Origin: Sphingomonas sp. dw_22
GTDB lineage: Bacteria > Pseudomonadota > Alphaproteobacteria > Sphingomonadales > Sphingomonadaceae
DNA: 64,000 bases
Direction of reading: 5' to 3'
Assembly (NCBI RefSeq): GCF_018449795.1
Contig: NZ_JAAVVE010000011.1
Location: 1 to 64,000 of the forward strand
Shown here piece by piece: positions 36,914 through 46,107 of the stretch. Within the stretch, counting starts at the first letter, position 1; every line of letters starts with the position of its first letter. The position numbers were made by a program, and so were the translations under genes. A model generated the notes under the pieces. It saw only the letters and a list, made by a program, of their open reading frames with translations, ran no database searches and was not told the origin of the DNA.

Positions 36914-39075
36914 CAGAAAGCCTGCCCGATCGAGATGTAGAGCGAGATCTTCGATTCGCCCGGCTTGCGCGCGATCGGCGTCGCCACATCGACGCGGATC
37001 GGCCCGAAATTGGTGTAGAGCCGCCCGCCGATGCCCGCGCCGAAGCGCAGATTCTGCCCGGTCGGATAAATGCCCTCATAGACCTGACCGGCATCGACGA
37101 ACGGCACGATGCCGTAATTGCCGAAGCGATAGCGCGCCTCCAGCGCGAACTCGTTGACCGATCGCCCGCCCACCGGCCGCCCGTCGGGCGAACGGGGCCC
37201 AAGCTCCTGATAGCCGAACCCGCGCACCGATCCGCCGCCGCCCGCATAATAGCGCCGCGAGGGCGGCAGGTCGTTACGCGCCACGCCCGCAATCGATCCC
37301 GCCCGCGCCCGCCCGGCGATCACGATATTGCCCGTCACCGGATAATAGGCCGTCCCCTCCAGCATGAACCGCTCATAGGGCCGCGCGGAGACGCGCACCG
37401 ACATTTCCGGGCTCACATTGGCCTTAATCCGGAAACCCCGGGTCGGATTGAGCAGGTTGTCGGTGCTGTCATAGCCGCCATACATCGGCAGCGCCGCGAT
37501 CAGCCAGGTGCCGCGATCGCGCCCGCCGGTGTTGAAATTATACCGGTCCTCGTTCGATCCGACGAGCTCGACGCCGTAATAATAGGTCCAGCGCTTCTGC
37601 CAGATCGGCGTCGAATCGCGCGACATGCGCGCGGAGAGCGACCCGGTATAGGATTCGAACGCAGCATAATCCTGGTGGTTGAGCGAAGCCGACATCTGGA
37701 AGGTCCGGTCGCGCAGCCCCGCGTTCGAGCGGCGGAACGTGCCGGTCACCCCCTGTTCCTGCGTCCCCAGCACGCCGCTGCCGATCAGCGCGCCTTCGGG
37801 CGGGAACAAATTGCGGTGCGTCCAGCTTCCCTCCAGCCGGATGCCCTGGCCGGTGCTGTAGCCCAGTTCGGCGGCGATCGTCCGCGGCCGCCCCGCCACC
37901 TGCCTGACCAGCAGGTCGACCACCTCGGTTCCGTCGGCTCCGGCCTGCCCGGTCTTCTGCGGCTCCACCGAAATGGTCGAGAACAGGCTTGTCGCGATCA
38001 GCGCCTCGCGCAGGTCGTCCACCTGGCGGGCGTCATAGATCGCGCCCGGCTTGTAGCGCCGGAGCAGCTCGATATGGTCGGCCTCGAATACCCGGCGCCG
38101 CCCTTCGGTGACGATCTTGCCGAAGCGCGCCCGCGGCCCCAGCGTCACCGGCAGCGTATAATCGCCGATATGGGTTTCCTCATCGAGCAATATGTCGCGC
38201 TCGCCCAGCGTGACGAACGGATAGCCCTGTTGCGGCAGGCGCAGGCTCACATTGGCCTCGGCGCCCTGCACGCGATCCGCCTGGATCGGATCGCCCGGGT
38301 TCAGGTTCAGCTCGCGGTCGAGCAGCCCGGGCGGCACGGTCGGATCGCTGACGATCGTGATCGTCCCCAGCCGATAGACCGTGCCCGGCGTGGCGGCGAT
38401 CGTCGCGCGGACATTGCCCGAATTCTTGGGGTTCTGCTCGATCGTCGAGATCGCGGTGCCGTCATAATAGCCGAGCGACTGCATCAGCCGCACCGCCAGC
38501 TTCTCGTCCTCGCGCGCCCGCGCCGAGACCATCGCGGCGTTGACCGCCTTGCCGTCGCCATTCTCCAGCGACGAAAGCGCGCGGAACCGGTCCTCCAGCC
38601 GCACCTTCTCCAGCCCCTCGACCACGGTCGTATAGCGGATCGTCGGAGCCTTCTCATCGGCGTCGTCGCTCCTGGCAGGCTCGACCTTGAACTCGGCAAG
38701 CGGCTGGAGCGGCTCGGCGAACTCGGGCGCTTCGGCGGCGGCCGGCGCGAAATCCTGCTCGATCTGCCGAGACACTTCCGGCACCGTGGGCACGGCCGAG
38801 GGCGCCGGTGCGGCCGGCTGCGCCTGGAAATCCTGCATAGGCTCCAGCGGCGCGTTGATGTCGTCGCTCAGCTTGGGAAGCGCCGCCTCGAATTCGGCAT
38901 CGGGAACGATCGGCTCCTGCTGCTGCGGCGAGACCGTCGGCACCGGATCGGGAAGCGCCGGCGCCGGGGCGCCCTGGCCGGGCTTCGGATCGGAAATCTG
39001 CGCATGCGCGACCGCCGGCAGGGCCGCAGTCCCCGCCAGCGCAGCAATCCAGACCCCCCTTACGCCTTTGCGCAC
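36913..39075 (-). CDS. tamA: Translocation and assembly module outer-membrane protein TamA
   Basis: A 720-residue Omp85-family protein. Start GTG 39075 has an excellent GGAGGA and begins a signal peptide (MRKGVRGVWIAALAGTAALPAVAHAQ); an earlier TTG at 39117 gives an odd Cys-rich leader. A Pro/Ala-rich segment (~25-130) precedes three POTRA domains (~145-400) and a C-terminal 16-strand barrel with YYAGGGGSVRGFGYQELGP, the Omp85 loop-6 VRGF motif, ending in LYISIGQAF with a terminal aromatic residue. It forms the TAM complex with TamB, encoded next. Confidence 0.93.
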   Translation of the reverse strand: MRKGVRGVWIAALAGTAALPAVAHAQISDPKPGQGAPAPALPDPVPTVSPQQQEPIVPDAEFEAALPKLSDDINAPLEPMQDFQAQPAAPAPSAVPTVPEVSRQIEQDFAPAAAEAPEFAEPLQPLAEFKVEPARSDDADEKAPTIRYTTVVEGLEKVRLEDRFRALSSLENGDGKAVNAAMVSARAREDEKLAVRLMQSLGYYDGTAISTIEQNPKNSGNVRATIAATPGTVYRLGTITIVSDPTVPPGLLDRELNLNPGDPIQADRVQGAEANVSLRLPQQGYPFVTLGERDILLDEETHIGDYTLPVTLGPRARFGKIVTEGRRRVFEADHIELLRRYKPGAIYDARQVDDLREALIATSLFSTISVEPQKTGQAGADGTEVVDLLVRQVAGRPRTIAAELGYSTGQGIRLEGSWTHRNLFPPEGALIGSGVLGTQEQGVTGTFRRSNAGLRDRTFQMSASLNHQDYAAFESYTGSLSARMSRDSTPIWQKRWTYYYGVELVGSNEDRYNFNTGGRDRGTWLIAALPMYGGYDSTDNLLNPTRGFRIKANVSPEMSVRVSARPYERFMLEGTAYYPVTGNIVIAGRARAGSIAGVARNDLPPSRRYYAGGGGSVRGFGYQELGPRSPDGRPVGGRSVNEFALEARYRFGNYGIVPFVDAGQVYEGIYPTGQNLRFGAGIGGRLYTNFGPIRVDVATPIARKPGESKISLYISIGQAF

Positions 39076-39171
39076 ACGCTTCCTCCGGGAGCCGCAATAC
39101 CCACAGCCCTCACGCAAGCGTAACGACCAAATTCCCTTTTGGCTCCGCCTGCAATCGATCTCCCAACAAAA

Positions 39172-41256
39172 TCAGGCACTAAGCGCCTTCACCTTGGCGC
39201 GGAACCGGTGCAGCAGCGGCTCGGTATAGCCGTTGGGCTGGGTCAGCCCTTCGAACACCAGCGCCCGCGCCGCCTGGAAGGCCAGGCTGGTCGCCGCATT
39301 CCCCGCCATCGGCCGGTAGAGCGGATCGCCCGCATTCTGCGCGTCCACCTTCGCCGCCATCCGCTCGAACGCGGCGTCGATCTCCCCGGCGCTCGCCACG
39401 CCGTGGAGCAGCCAGTTCGCCATGTGCTGCGACGAGATGCGCAGCGTCGCACGGTCCTCCATCAGGCCCACATCATGGATGTCGGGCACCTTGGAACAGC
39501 CCACGCCCTGATCGATCCAGCGCACGACATAGCCCAGGATCCCCTGCGCATTGTTGTCGAGCTCGCGCGCGATCTCCTCGGCGCTCCAGTTGCGCCCCGG
39601 CGCCACCGGCACGGTCAGCAGATCGTCCAGCGAAGGCACGCCGCGCGCGATCTCCTCCTGCCGCCTGAACACATCGACCTGATGATAATGCATCGCGTGC
39701 AGCGTCGCCGCCGTGGGGCTCGGCACCCAGGCGGTGGTCGCACCGCTCAGCGGATGCGCGATCTTCTGCTCGATCATGTCGGCCATCCGGTCGGGTGCCG
39801 CCCACATGCCCTTGCCGATCTGCGCCTTGCCCGAGAAACCGCAATCGAGCCCGATCCGCACGTTGCGCGCCTCATAGGCGGCGATCCAGCGCGACGATTT
39901 CATCTCGCCCTTGGGCACCATCGGCCCGGCGCGCATGCTGGTGTGGATCTCGTCGCCGGTGCGATCGAGGAAGCCGGTGTTGATGAAGAAGATCCGGTCC
40001 TTCACCGCATGGATGCACGCCGCGAGATTGGCCGAGGTCCGCCGCTCCTCGTCCATCATCCCGATCTTGACCGTGCCGCGCCCAAGCCCGAGCAGATCCT
40101 CGACCGCGTCGAACAGCCGATTCGCGAACGCCGCCTCGTCCGGCCCGTGCATCTTGGGCTTCACGATATAGACCGAGCCCGCCCGGCTGTTGCGGAACGT
40201 GCCCAGCCCGCGCAGGTCGTAGAGCGCGATCAGGCTGGTCACGATCGCATCCAGAATCCCCTCGGGCGCCTCGCTCCCGTCCGCCAGCAGCACCGCCGGC
40301 GTCGTCATCAAATGCCCGACATTGCGAATCAATAGCAGCGCCCGGCCCGGCAGAACCCGATCGGAACCGAGCGGCACCGCGAAGCTGCGATCCGCCGCCA
40401 GCCGCCGCGTCAGCATCTTGCCGCCCTTGTCGAAGCTCTCCTCCAGGTCGCCCCGCATCAGCCCCAGCCAATTGGAATAGGCCGCAACCTTGTCCTCGGC
40501 ATCGACCGCCGCGATCGAATCCTCCAGGTCGACGATCGTCGTGAGCGCCGCCTCCAGCACGACATCGGCGATCCCCGCCGGATCGTTCCGCCCGATCGGA
40601 TGCGCCCGGTCGATCACCACTTCGACATGCAGCCCGTGATGGCGGAACAGCAGCGATTCGCCGCGATGCCCCACGAACTGGCCGGGATCGGAAAGCGGCA
40701 GGTCGCCCCCGGCGAAATCGGCCCAGAACATCCCTTCAAGCGGCACCGCCATGTCAAGAAACGCCTTGGCCCGCGCGATCACCGCGCTCCCACGCTCCGC
40801 ATCATATCCACCCGGACTGGCGACGCCGGGCAGCGCGTCGGTGCCATACAGCGCGTCGTACAGGCTCCCCCAGCGCGCATTGGCCGCGTTGAGCACGAAC
40901 CGCGCATTGAGCACCGGCACCACGAGCTGCGGCCCTGCCATGTGCGCGATCTCGTCATCGACATCGGCCGTGCCGATCTCGAACGGCGCCGGCTCGTCCA
41001 CCAGATAGCCGATCCCGCGCAGCCAGCCCTCGTCCGCCGCCTCGCCGCCTTCCAGCCGCGCATCGATCAGGGCCTGGAGCGAATCCCGCCGCGCCAGCAG
41101 CGTGCGATTCTCCGGCGCGAATCGGGCGAAGATATCCGCCGCGCCCGTCCAGAACCCGCCGGCATCGATCCCCAGCCCCGGCAATACCCGCTCCTCGACA
41201 AAGCGCGCGAGCGGCTCGGCGATCTTCAGTCCGGCGCGGTCGGTATAAGCGGTCAT
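39172..41256 (-). CDS. glcB: Malate synthase G
   Basis: A 694-residue monomeric malate synthase condensing glyoxylate with acetyl-CoA. Evident motifs are [74 protein letters not shown] and [19 protein letters not shown] with the catalytic acids. The start at 41256 has AGGAGG upstream. The MarR gene upstream is on the same strand with a 73-bp gap and could be its regulator or co-transcribed. Isocitrate lyase is not in the window. Confidence 0.96.
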   Translation of the reverse strand: MTAYTDRAGLKIAEPLARFVEERVLPGLGIDAGGFWTGAADIFARFAPENRTLLARRDSLQALIDARLEGGEAADEGWLRGIGYLVDEPAPFEIGTADVDDEIAHMAGPQLVVPVLNARFVLNAANARWGSLYDALYGTDALPGVASPGGYDAERGSAVIARAKAFLDMAVPLEGMFWADFAGGDLPLSDPGQFVGHRGESLLFRHHGLHVEVVIDRAHPIGRNDPAGIADVVLEAALTTIVDLEDSIAAVDAEDKVAAYSNWLGLMRGDLEESFDKGGKMLTRRLAADRSFAVPLGSDRVLPGRALLLIRNVGHLMTTPAVLLADGSEAPEGILDAIVTSLIALYDLRGLGTFRNSRAGSVYIVKPKMHGPDEAAFANRLFDAVEDLLGLGRGTVKIGMMDEERRTSANLAACIHAVKDRIFFINTGFLDRTGDEIHTSMRAGPMVPKGEMKSSRWIAAYEARNVRIGLDCGFSGKAQIGKGMWAAPDRMADMIEQKIAHPLSGATTAWVPSPTAATLHAMHYHQVDVFRRQEEIARGVPSLDDLLTVPVAPGRNWSAEEIARELDNNAQGILGYVVRWIDQGVGCSKVPDIHDVGLMEDRATLRISSQHMANWLLHGVASAGEIDAAFERMAAKVDAQNAGDPLYRPMAGNAATSLAFQAARALVFEGLTQPNGYTEPLLHRFRAKVKALSA

Positions 41257-41329
41257 GAATCCTCCTGGCTTTGTGATCGATAGCCTGGGGAGGGCGTATT
41301 CGCGATTAGAGCGGCCGAGGCAACGGGGA

Positions 41330-41791
41330 TCAACCCTCGTCGAGCGCGCCCGCCGCCGCTTCCAGCCGTTCGAGCATCGCGCCGAGCTGGTCGCGTTCCG
41401 CCTGCGAGAAGCCCGCGAAGATGCGCCGCTCCAGCTCGATCGCCTTGGGCGCGACCTGCTCGTAGAGCGCCCAGCCCGCCTTGCTGAGCGTCAGCAGATG
41501 CGAGCGCTGGTCCTCGGGATTGGCGGTACGCGCGATCAGCCCGCGATCGGCCAGCGCGATCGCGGCGCGGCTCACCGTCACCTTGTCCATCCGCGTCCGC
41601 CCGCACAAGGCCTGCTGGCTCATCGCCCCGCCCTCGGCGAGCACCGCTACCAGCCGCCATTCGGGGATGCGCAGGCCGAACAGCGTGCGATACGCCGTCG
41701 CCACCGCGTCCGACACCGCATTGGACGCGATCGACAGGCGATAGGGCAGGAATGCGTCGAGCTTCAGCGTCGCGGGCTGCTTGGTAGACAT
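41330..41791 (-). CDS. MarR-family transcriptional regulator
   Basis: A 153-residue winged-helix regulator: dimerisation helices at both ends and a DNA-binding core [62 protein letters not shown], with the typical wing DQRSHL. ATG 41791 is preceded by GAGG; a longer reading starts in AT-rich promoter sequence. It probably binds the palindromes at 41830-41850 and controls itself, glcB, or the small RNA reading the other way. Confidence 0.9.
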   Translation of the reverse strand: MSTKQPATLKLDAFLPYRLSIASNAVSDAVATAYRTLFGLRIPEWRLVAVLAEGGAMSQQALCGRTRMDKVTVSRAAIALADRGLIARTANPEDQRSHLLTLSKAGWALYEQVAPKAIELERRIFAGFSQAERDQLGAMLERLEAAAGALDEG

Positions 41792-41829
41792 GACCTCACC
41801 TCTTCCCCACCCGCCGCATTTTGCAAGTG

Positions 41830-41850
41830 ACAACGTTGTAGGATTGCAAT
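41830..41850. promoter_or_regulatory. Candidate MarR operator palindromes
   Basis: ACAACGTTGT is a perfect 10-bp palindrome and ATTGCAAT an 8-bp palindrome four bases later. They lie ~40 bp upstream of the MarR start and overlap the proposed -35 region of the divergent transcript, a usual place for MarR binding. Confidence 0.4.
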
Positions 41851-41870
41851 TCTTGCACTGATACCGGTAA

Positions 41871-41979
41871 CACTACGCACTTGCAGCAAGAGCCGCCGCG
41901 TTGCACAAAGATCGGGCCTTTCAGGCATCCTCTCCTAAAACTTTCCAAAGGCCGCCCCTCGGGGCGGCCTCTTTTTTTG
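41871..41979 (+). ncRNA. Candidate small RNA (~108 nt) ending at a rho-independent terminator
   Basis: A promoter TTGTAG (41836-41841), 17-bp spacer, TGATAC (41859-41864) points to a start near 41871. The transcript would contain a pyrimidine-rich, unpaired ATCCTCTCCTAAAACTTTCC stretch, able to pair with Shine-Dalgarno sequences, just before the terminator hairpin. No open frame with coding character lies inside. It diverges from marR. This is predicted from layout only. Confidence 0.4.
41949..41978 (+). terminator. Strong rho-independent terminator
   Basis: AGGCCGCCCC (41949-41958) pairs with GGGGCGGCCT (41961-41970) and is followed by CTTTTTTT. There is no plus-strand protein gene upstream for it to end, which is why a small RNA is proposed. 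Confidence 0.85.
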
Positions 41980-42013
41980 TCGTTATCATACCGGCTCCTG
42001 CGAAATCGCTGGA

Positions 42014-42161
42014 AATGTAGGATTTGGCCTGCGACTCTCCACCGGCTCTTTCTCATCGTCGGTTTCTGCAAAGGCTGCCTTCTTCTCGCCAGGGCAGGCT
42101 CCAAAGCGTCTCGATCGGGCCCCCAGGTTTTTTCGCAATACTGGTGTCAACCGTGTCAACC
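42014..42161. repeat. TAGGATTTG / tandem-9-mer element, copy B
   Basis: It begins AATGTAGGATTTGGCCTGC, has CGGCTCTTTCTCATCGTCG after ~15 variable bases, a variable middle, and ends with two exact units of GTGTCAACC (42144-42152 and 42153-42161). The end lies 12 bp beyond the calB stop codon. Confidence 0.8.
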
Positions 42162-42173
42162 TGGGCCGGTCGC

Positions 42174-43583
42174 TTATCCCTTCATCTGGCGGCGGATCGT
42201 CGCCCAGGTCGCCTTGCCATAGGGCGGCTTCATCCCCGCCAGCTTCGCCACATCGAGTCGCGACTGCTTGAAGACGCTGCGCGCATGGCTGAAGGTGCGG
42301 AAACCCGCCTCGCCATGATAGGCGCCCATTCCCGACGGCCCGATCCCGCCGAACGGCAATTCTTCCTGGCCGACATGGAAGATCACGTCGTCCAGCGTCA
42401 CCCCGCCGGAGATCGTCCGGTCCAGCACGCGCCGTCGCTCCCCGGCATCGCTCCCGAAATGATAGAGCGCCAGCGGCCGATCGCGCCGGTTGACCTCGCC
42501 GATCGCCGCATCGATATCGCGATAGCTGCGCACCGGCAGCACCGGGCCGAAAATCTCCTCCTGCATCACTTTCATCTCGTCGGTCGGGTTGCGGACGATG
42601 TGGAGCGGCATCTTGCGCGCATTGGACGCGCCGAAATCCTCGTTCGCCGGATTGACCGCGATCACCTCCGCGCCCTTGGCCCGCGCATCCTCGATCCATT
42701 CGGTCAGCCGGGCATGATGCCGGTCGTTGATGATCGCGGTATAGTCGGGATTGTCGAGCAATGTCGGATACATGCGCGTCGCCGCGGCGGTCAGCCCCGC
42801 CACCACTTCGGCCTCCTTCTCCTCGGGCACCAGCATGTAATCGGGCGCGAGGCAGATCTGCCCGGCGTTCATCATCTTGCCCAGCGCCACCCGCTCGGTG
42901 GCCCGCGCGATGTCGGCCGATCGCCCGACCAGCACCGGAGACTTGCCGCCCAGCTCCAGCGTCACCGGCACCAGATTGTCCGCTGCGGCATGCAGGATAT
43001 GCCGCCCGATCCCGGTAGCGCCGGTGAACAGCAGGTGATCGAACGGCAACTCGGAGAAAGCTTTGCCCATTTCCGCCCCGCCGCCGACGAACGCCAGTTC
43101 CTCGGGCGCGAAATAGCGGCCCGCCAGTTCCTCGAACAGCGCCGCGACCACGGGCGTATATTCGCTGGTCTTCACCATCGCCCGGTTGCCCGCCGCGAGC
43201 ACGCCCGCGAGCGGCCCCATCACCAGGTTCACCGGAAAATTCCACGGCGCGATCACGCCCACCACGCCCTTGGGCTGATATTCGATCCAGGCCCTGGCCC
43301 CGAGCAGGCCCAGCGGAAACAGGGTGGGCTTGCGCTCGGAGCGCGCCCAGCGCTCGACATGCTTCATCGCATGCCGGAGCGGCGCCACCGACGCGGCAAT
43401 ATCGGTAATCATCGATTGCTCGCGGCTGCGATGCCCGAAATCCTCGGAGAGCGCGTCGCAGAAGCGCTCGGCATTCTCCGCCACCATCGCGATCGCGCGC
43501 GCCAGCCGGTCCTTGCGCGTCGGAACCGAAACCGGAAGCTCGGCCATGAAGGCGGCCTGCTGGCGTTCGAGAAGTTCGCGCAT
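42174..43583 (-). CDS. calB: Coniferyl aldehyde dehydrogenase
   Basis: A 469-residue NAD(P)+-dependent aldehyde dehydrogenase oxidising coniferyl-type aldehydes to the acids. Active-site features are VIAPWNFPVNLVMGPLAGVLAAGN, catalytic Glu in LELGGKSPVLV and Cys in NAGQICLAPDYM. The APDYMLV and QEEIFGPVLPVRSYRD contexts match this short ALDH subgroup. Its ATG directly follows the stop of the prepilin peptidase gene with no gap. Other lignin-type genes are not nearby, so the natural aldehyde is uncertain. Confidence 0.88.
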   Translation of the reverse strand: MRELLERQQAAFMAELPVSVPTRKDRLARAIAMVAENAERFCDALSEDFGHRSREQSMITDIAASVAPLRHAMKHVERWARSERKPTLFPLGLLGARAWIEYQPKGVVGVIAPWNFPVNLVMGPLAGVLAAGNRAMVKTSEYTPVVAALFEELAGRYFAPEELAFVGGGAEMGKAFSELPFDHLLFTGATGIGRHILHAAADNLVPVTLELGGKSPVLVGRSADIARATERVALGKMMNAGQICLAPDYMLVPEEKEAEVVAGLTAAATRMYPTLLDNPDYTAIINDRHHARLTEWIEDARAKGAEVIAVNPANEDFGASNARKMPLHIVRNPTDEMKVMQEEIFGPVLPVRSYRDIDAAIGEVNRRDRPLALYHFGSDAGERRRVLDRTISGGVTLDDVIFHVGQEELPFGGIGPSGMGAYHGEAGFRTFSHARSVFKQSRLDVAKLAGMKPPYGKATWATIRRQMKG

Positions 43584-44396
43584 CTATCGCTCCGCCGGAA
43601 TCTCGACAGTCTGGCCGAAGTCCGGGCCGGGTTCCAGTGCCGCCATCGCCGACACCATCCACACCGCGAAGGCGGCCGCCGCGAGCATCGTCCCGAAAGG
43701 CAACCGATCGGTCGCCGCCGGCCTGCCTCTCCGCATCCAGAGCGCCAGCGCCAGCGCCACCGCCAGTCCGATCAGGCACGCTGCCAGCAGCACTAGCGGC
43801 AGCGCCCGCCAGCCCAGCCAAAGCCCGATCGCCCCGAACATCTTGGGGTCGCCCCCACCCAGCCCCCGCCGCCCGCGCAGCCGCAGATAGGCTTCGCTCA
43901 CCAGCCACAGCACGCCGAACCCCGCCGCGCCGCCGATCAGCCGCTCCTCCAGCGGCACGCCGATCCCCGCCAGCCCAACGGCCACGCCCGCCACCGCCAA
44001 TGCCCCCGTCAGCACATTGGGAAGCCAGAAGGCGGACAGGTCCAGCGCGGCCAATGCCAGCAACAGCCAGCCGAATGCCGCGCCCGCCGCCGCTTCCACG
44101 GGCGATGCCGCCAGCGCCGCCGTCACCCCGATCAGCAGGGCGATCAGCTCCACCAGCAAATGGCTCGGCCGGATCGCGGCGCCGCAGGCCCGGCACCGCC
44201 CGCGCTGGAGCACGAAGCTCAGCACCGGCACCAGCTCGTGCCCCCGCAGCGCCTTGCCGCACGCATCGCAGGCCGATCGCCCCTTCGAAACCGCCCGCCC
44301 CTCGGGCCAGCGGATCGCCAGCGTCGCGATGAAGCTGCCGAAGACCAGCCCCAGCACCCCCAGCAGCACCGGCATCCCCCAGGCCTCAACCGTCAT
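43584..44396 (-). CDS. Prepilin peptidase (A24, type IV leader peptidase)
   Basis: A 270-residue polytopic membrane protein that cleaves and N-methylates type IV prepilins or pseudopilins. The N-terminal FGSF motif (GLVFGSFIATLAIRWPEG), two CxxC zinc-like pairs (CDACGKAL and CRACGAAIRP), and the two catalytic aspartates in ALDLSAFWLPN and GGGDPKMFGAIGLWLG are all present. Length is normal for PilD/GspO. No pilus or secretion structural genes are in the window. Its start overlaps the end of the small membrane protein gene by 11 bp. Confidence 0.93.
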   Translation of the reverse strand: MTVEAWGMPVLLGVLGLVFGSFIATLAIRWPEGRAVSKGRSACDACGKALRGHELVPVLSFVLQRGRCRACGAAIRPSHLLVELIALLIGVTAALAASPVEAAAGAAFGWLLLALAALDLSAFWLPNVLTGALAVAGVAVGLAGIGVPLEERLIGGAAGFGVLWLVSEAYLRLRGRRGLGGGDPKMFGAIGLWLGWRALPLVLLAACLIGLAVALALALWMRRGRPAATDRLPFGTMLAAAAFAVWMVSAMAALEPGPDFGQTVEIPAER

Positions 44397-44646
44397 GCCG
44401 CGGCGGCCGCTTGCGGATCAGATAGCGATAGACGCCGAAGCAGTTGATCCCGAACAGCACCATGTTCTGCGTCCATAGCGGTTCGTCCCTGGTCAGCAGC
44501 GCGCCGCTGATCCAGCAGATGCTGGAGCCCACGAACAGCGCGAATCCCCATCCCGTCACCCGCCGCCCCAGATCGAGCGAGACCATGAAGCACGCCGCGA
44601 TCCCGCTGATCGATGCGGACCATTTGAGGATGTCGACCAGCGTCAT
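44386..44646 (-). CDS. Small inner-membrane protein, function unknown
   Basis: An 86-residue protein with about three membrane segments (SASISGIAACFMVSLDL, GWGFALFVGSSICWISGALL, TQNMVLFGINCFGVYRYLI) and a basic tail RKRPPRHDG. It resembles the small SemiSWEET/PQ-loop-like proteins in length and helix number, but no PQ motif is clear. ATG 44646 has AAGGAAAG upstream. It overlaps the prepilin peptidase gene and probably shares its transcript. Confidence 0.72.
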   Translation of the reverse strand: MTLVDILKWSASISGIAACFMVSLDLGRRVTGWGFALFVGSSICWISGALLTRDEPLWTQNMVLFGINCFGVYRYLIRKRPPRHDG

Positions 44647-44734
44647 GCACGAGCTTTCCTTGGAGGGGCGACGCGGCTTTTGCAAACCGGCCCCGGGGGC
44701 ACTAGATCGCCCCCAACCAATGAGAGGATCGCTT

Positions 44735-45922
44735 ATGTCCGCCGACGACGTCGTCATCGCCTCCTATGCCCGCACGCCGATGGGCAGCTTCCAGGGCGTC
44801 CTGACCGACGCGCCCGCCACTGAGCTCGGTGCCGCCGCCGTCGGTGCCGCGGTCCAGCGCGCCGGGCTCCAGGGCGAGGCGATCGAGCGCATCTATATGG
44901 GCTGCGTCCTCCCCGCCGGCCTGGGCCAGGCGCCCGCGCGCCAGGCGGCGCTCAAGGCCGGCCTGCCCAACCATATCGAGGCCACTACGGTGAACAAGAT
45001 GTGCGGCTCCGGCATGCAGGCCGCGATCATGGCCGCCGATGCGCTCGCCGCCGGATCGGTCGACCTGCTCATCGCCGGCGGCATGGAGAGCATGACCAAC
45101 GCGCCCTACCTCTCGCTGCGCCACCGCGCCGGCGCTCGCATCGGCCATGACGTGCTCAAGGACCATATGTATCTCGACGGGCTCGAGGACGCCTATGAGC
45201 CCGGCAAGCTGATGGGCAATTTCGCCGAGGAGGTCGCCCAGGAATATCAGTTCACCCGCCAGGCGCAGGACGAATTCGCGATTCAGTCGCTCCTGCGTGC
45301 GAAGAAAGCCCAGCAGTCCGGCGCCTTCGATCGCGAGATCGTCCCCGTCGAGGTCAAGGGCCGCAAGGGCGTGACCACCATCACTGCCGACGAGCAGCCC
45401 ACCAAGGCCGATCCCGCCAAGATCCCCACGCTCAAGCCCGCCTTCGCCAAGGACGGCACGATCACCGCCGCCAATGCCTCCTCGATCTCGGACGGCGCCG
45501 CCGCGCTGGTGATGACCCGGCTCAGCATCGCGGAGAAGCTCGGCCTCACCCCCGTCGCCCGCATCGTCGCCCACGCCGCCCACGCCCATGCTCCGTCGCG
45601 CTTCACCACCGCCCCGGTCTTCGCGATGAAGAAGGCGCTGGAAAAGGCGGGCTGGAGCACGACCGACGTCGACCTCTACGAAGTCAACGAAGCGTTCGCC
45701 TGCGTCGCGATGATCGCGATGAAGGAGCTGGGCCTCAGCCACGACGTCATCAACGTGAACGGCGGCGCGTGCGCGCTCGGCCACCCGATCGGCGCCAGCG
45801 GCGCACGCATCCTCGCCACGCTCCTCTCGGCGCTGGAGACCAACGGCCAGAAGCGCGGCCTCGCCTCGCTCTGCATCGGCGGCGGCGAAGCCACCGCGAT
45901 GGCGGTGGAGCTGCTGGATTAA
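44735..45922 (+). CDS. Acetyl-CoA C-acetyltransferase (thiolase)
   Basis: A 395-residue biosynthetic/degradative thiolase interconverting acetoacetyl-CoA and two acetyl-CoA. Nucleophile Cys in NKMCGSGMQA, NEAFACVAM, catalytic His in NVNGGACALGHPIGASGARI and the second Cys in LCIGGGEATAM are visible. ATG 44735 has GAGAGGA upstream; the longer frame before it is a shadow. It can consume the acetoacetate formed by both the tyrosine and leucine routes earlier in the window. Confidence 0.93.
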   Translation: MSADDVVIASYARTPMGSFQGVLTDAPATELGAAAVGAAVQRAGLQGEAIERIYMGCVLPAGLGQAPARQAALKAGLPNHIEATTVNKMCGSGMQAAIMAADALAAGSVDLLIAGGMESMTNAPYLSLRHRAGARIGHDVLKDHMYLDGLEDAYEPGKLMGNFAEEVAQEYQFTRQAQDEFAIQSLLRAKKAQQSGAFDREIVPVEVKGRKGVTTITADEQPTKADPAKIPTLKPAFAKDGTITAANASSISDGAAALVMTRLSIAEKLGLTPVARIVAHAAHAHAPSRFTTAPVFAMKKALEKAGWSTTDVDLYEVNEAFACVAMIAMKELGLSHDVINVNGGACALGHPIGASGARILATLLSALETNGQKRGLASLCIGGGEATAMAVELLD

Positions 45923-45929
45923 AGGTCAA

Positions 45930-46043
45930 CTGGAATCTTCCCCGGCGAAGGCCGGGGCCCAGTGTCGGCGAAGTCGAGGCGGCGGGATGCCGTCTCCAAC
46001 GCGTCGCGACTGGGCCCCGGCCTTCGCCGGGGAAAGGATTCCA
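45930..46043. repeat. Facing palindrome pair, family R2 (second copy)
   Basis: TTCCCCGGCGAAGGCCGGGG starts at 45938 and continues GCCCAGTG; the inverse CTGGGCCCCGGCCTTCGCCG starts near 46010 and ends GGGGAAAGGATTCCA. Outer TGGAATC/GATTCCA bases extend the inverted arrangement. It separates convergent genes. Confidence 0.85.
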
Positions 46044-46107
46044 GCAGGTTGATCGGCCTCTAAAGCGGCGCGCGCCTATGAGGAGGACGCGCGCCGCTTC
46101 CCCAGGA

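Larger units (their letters stand above)
41792..42173. other. 382-bp intergenic region: operator, candidate small RNA, repeat copy B
   Basis: Between marR and calB I see no protein gene. It holds, in order, the palindromes ACAACGTTGT (41830-41839) and ATTGCAAT (41843-41850), a plus-strand promoter and terminator that define a possible small RNA, and a copy of the TAGGATTTG/tandem-9-mer element (42014-42161). Confidence 0.75.

Noticed and set aside
33914-36940. 1008-residue plus-strand open frame
   Set aside because: Antisense to tamB; composition is dominated by Arg, His, Gln and Pro with no domain motif.
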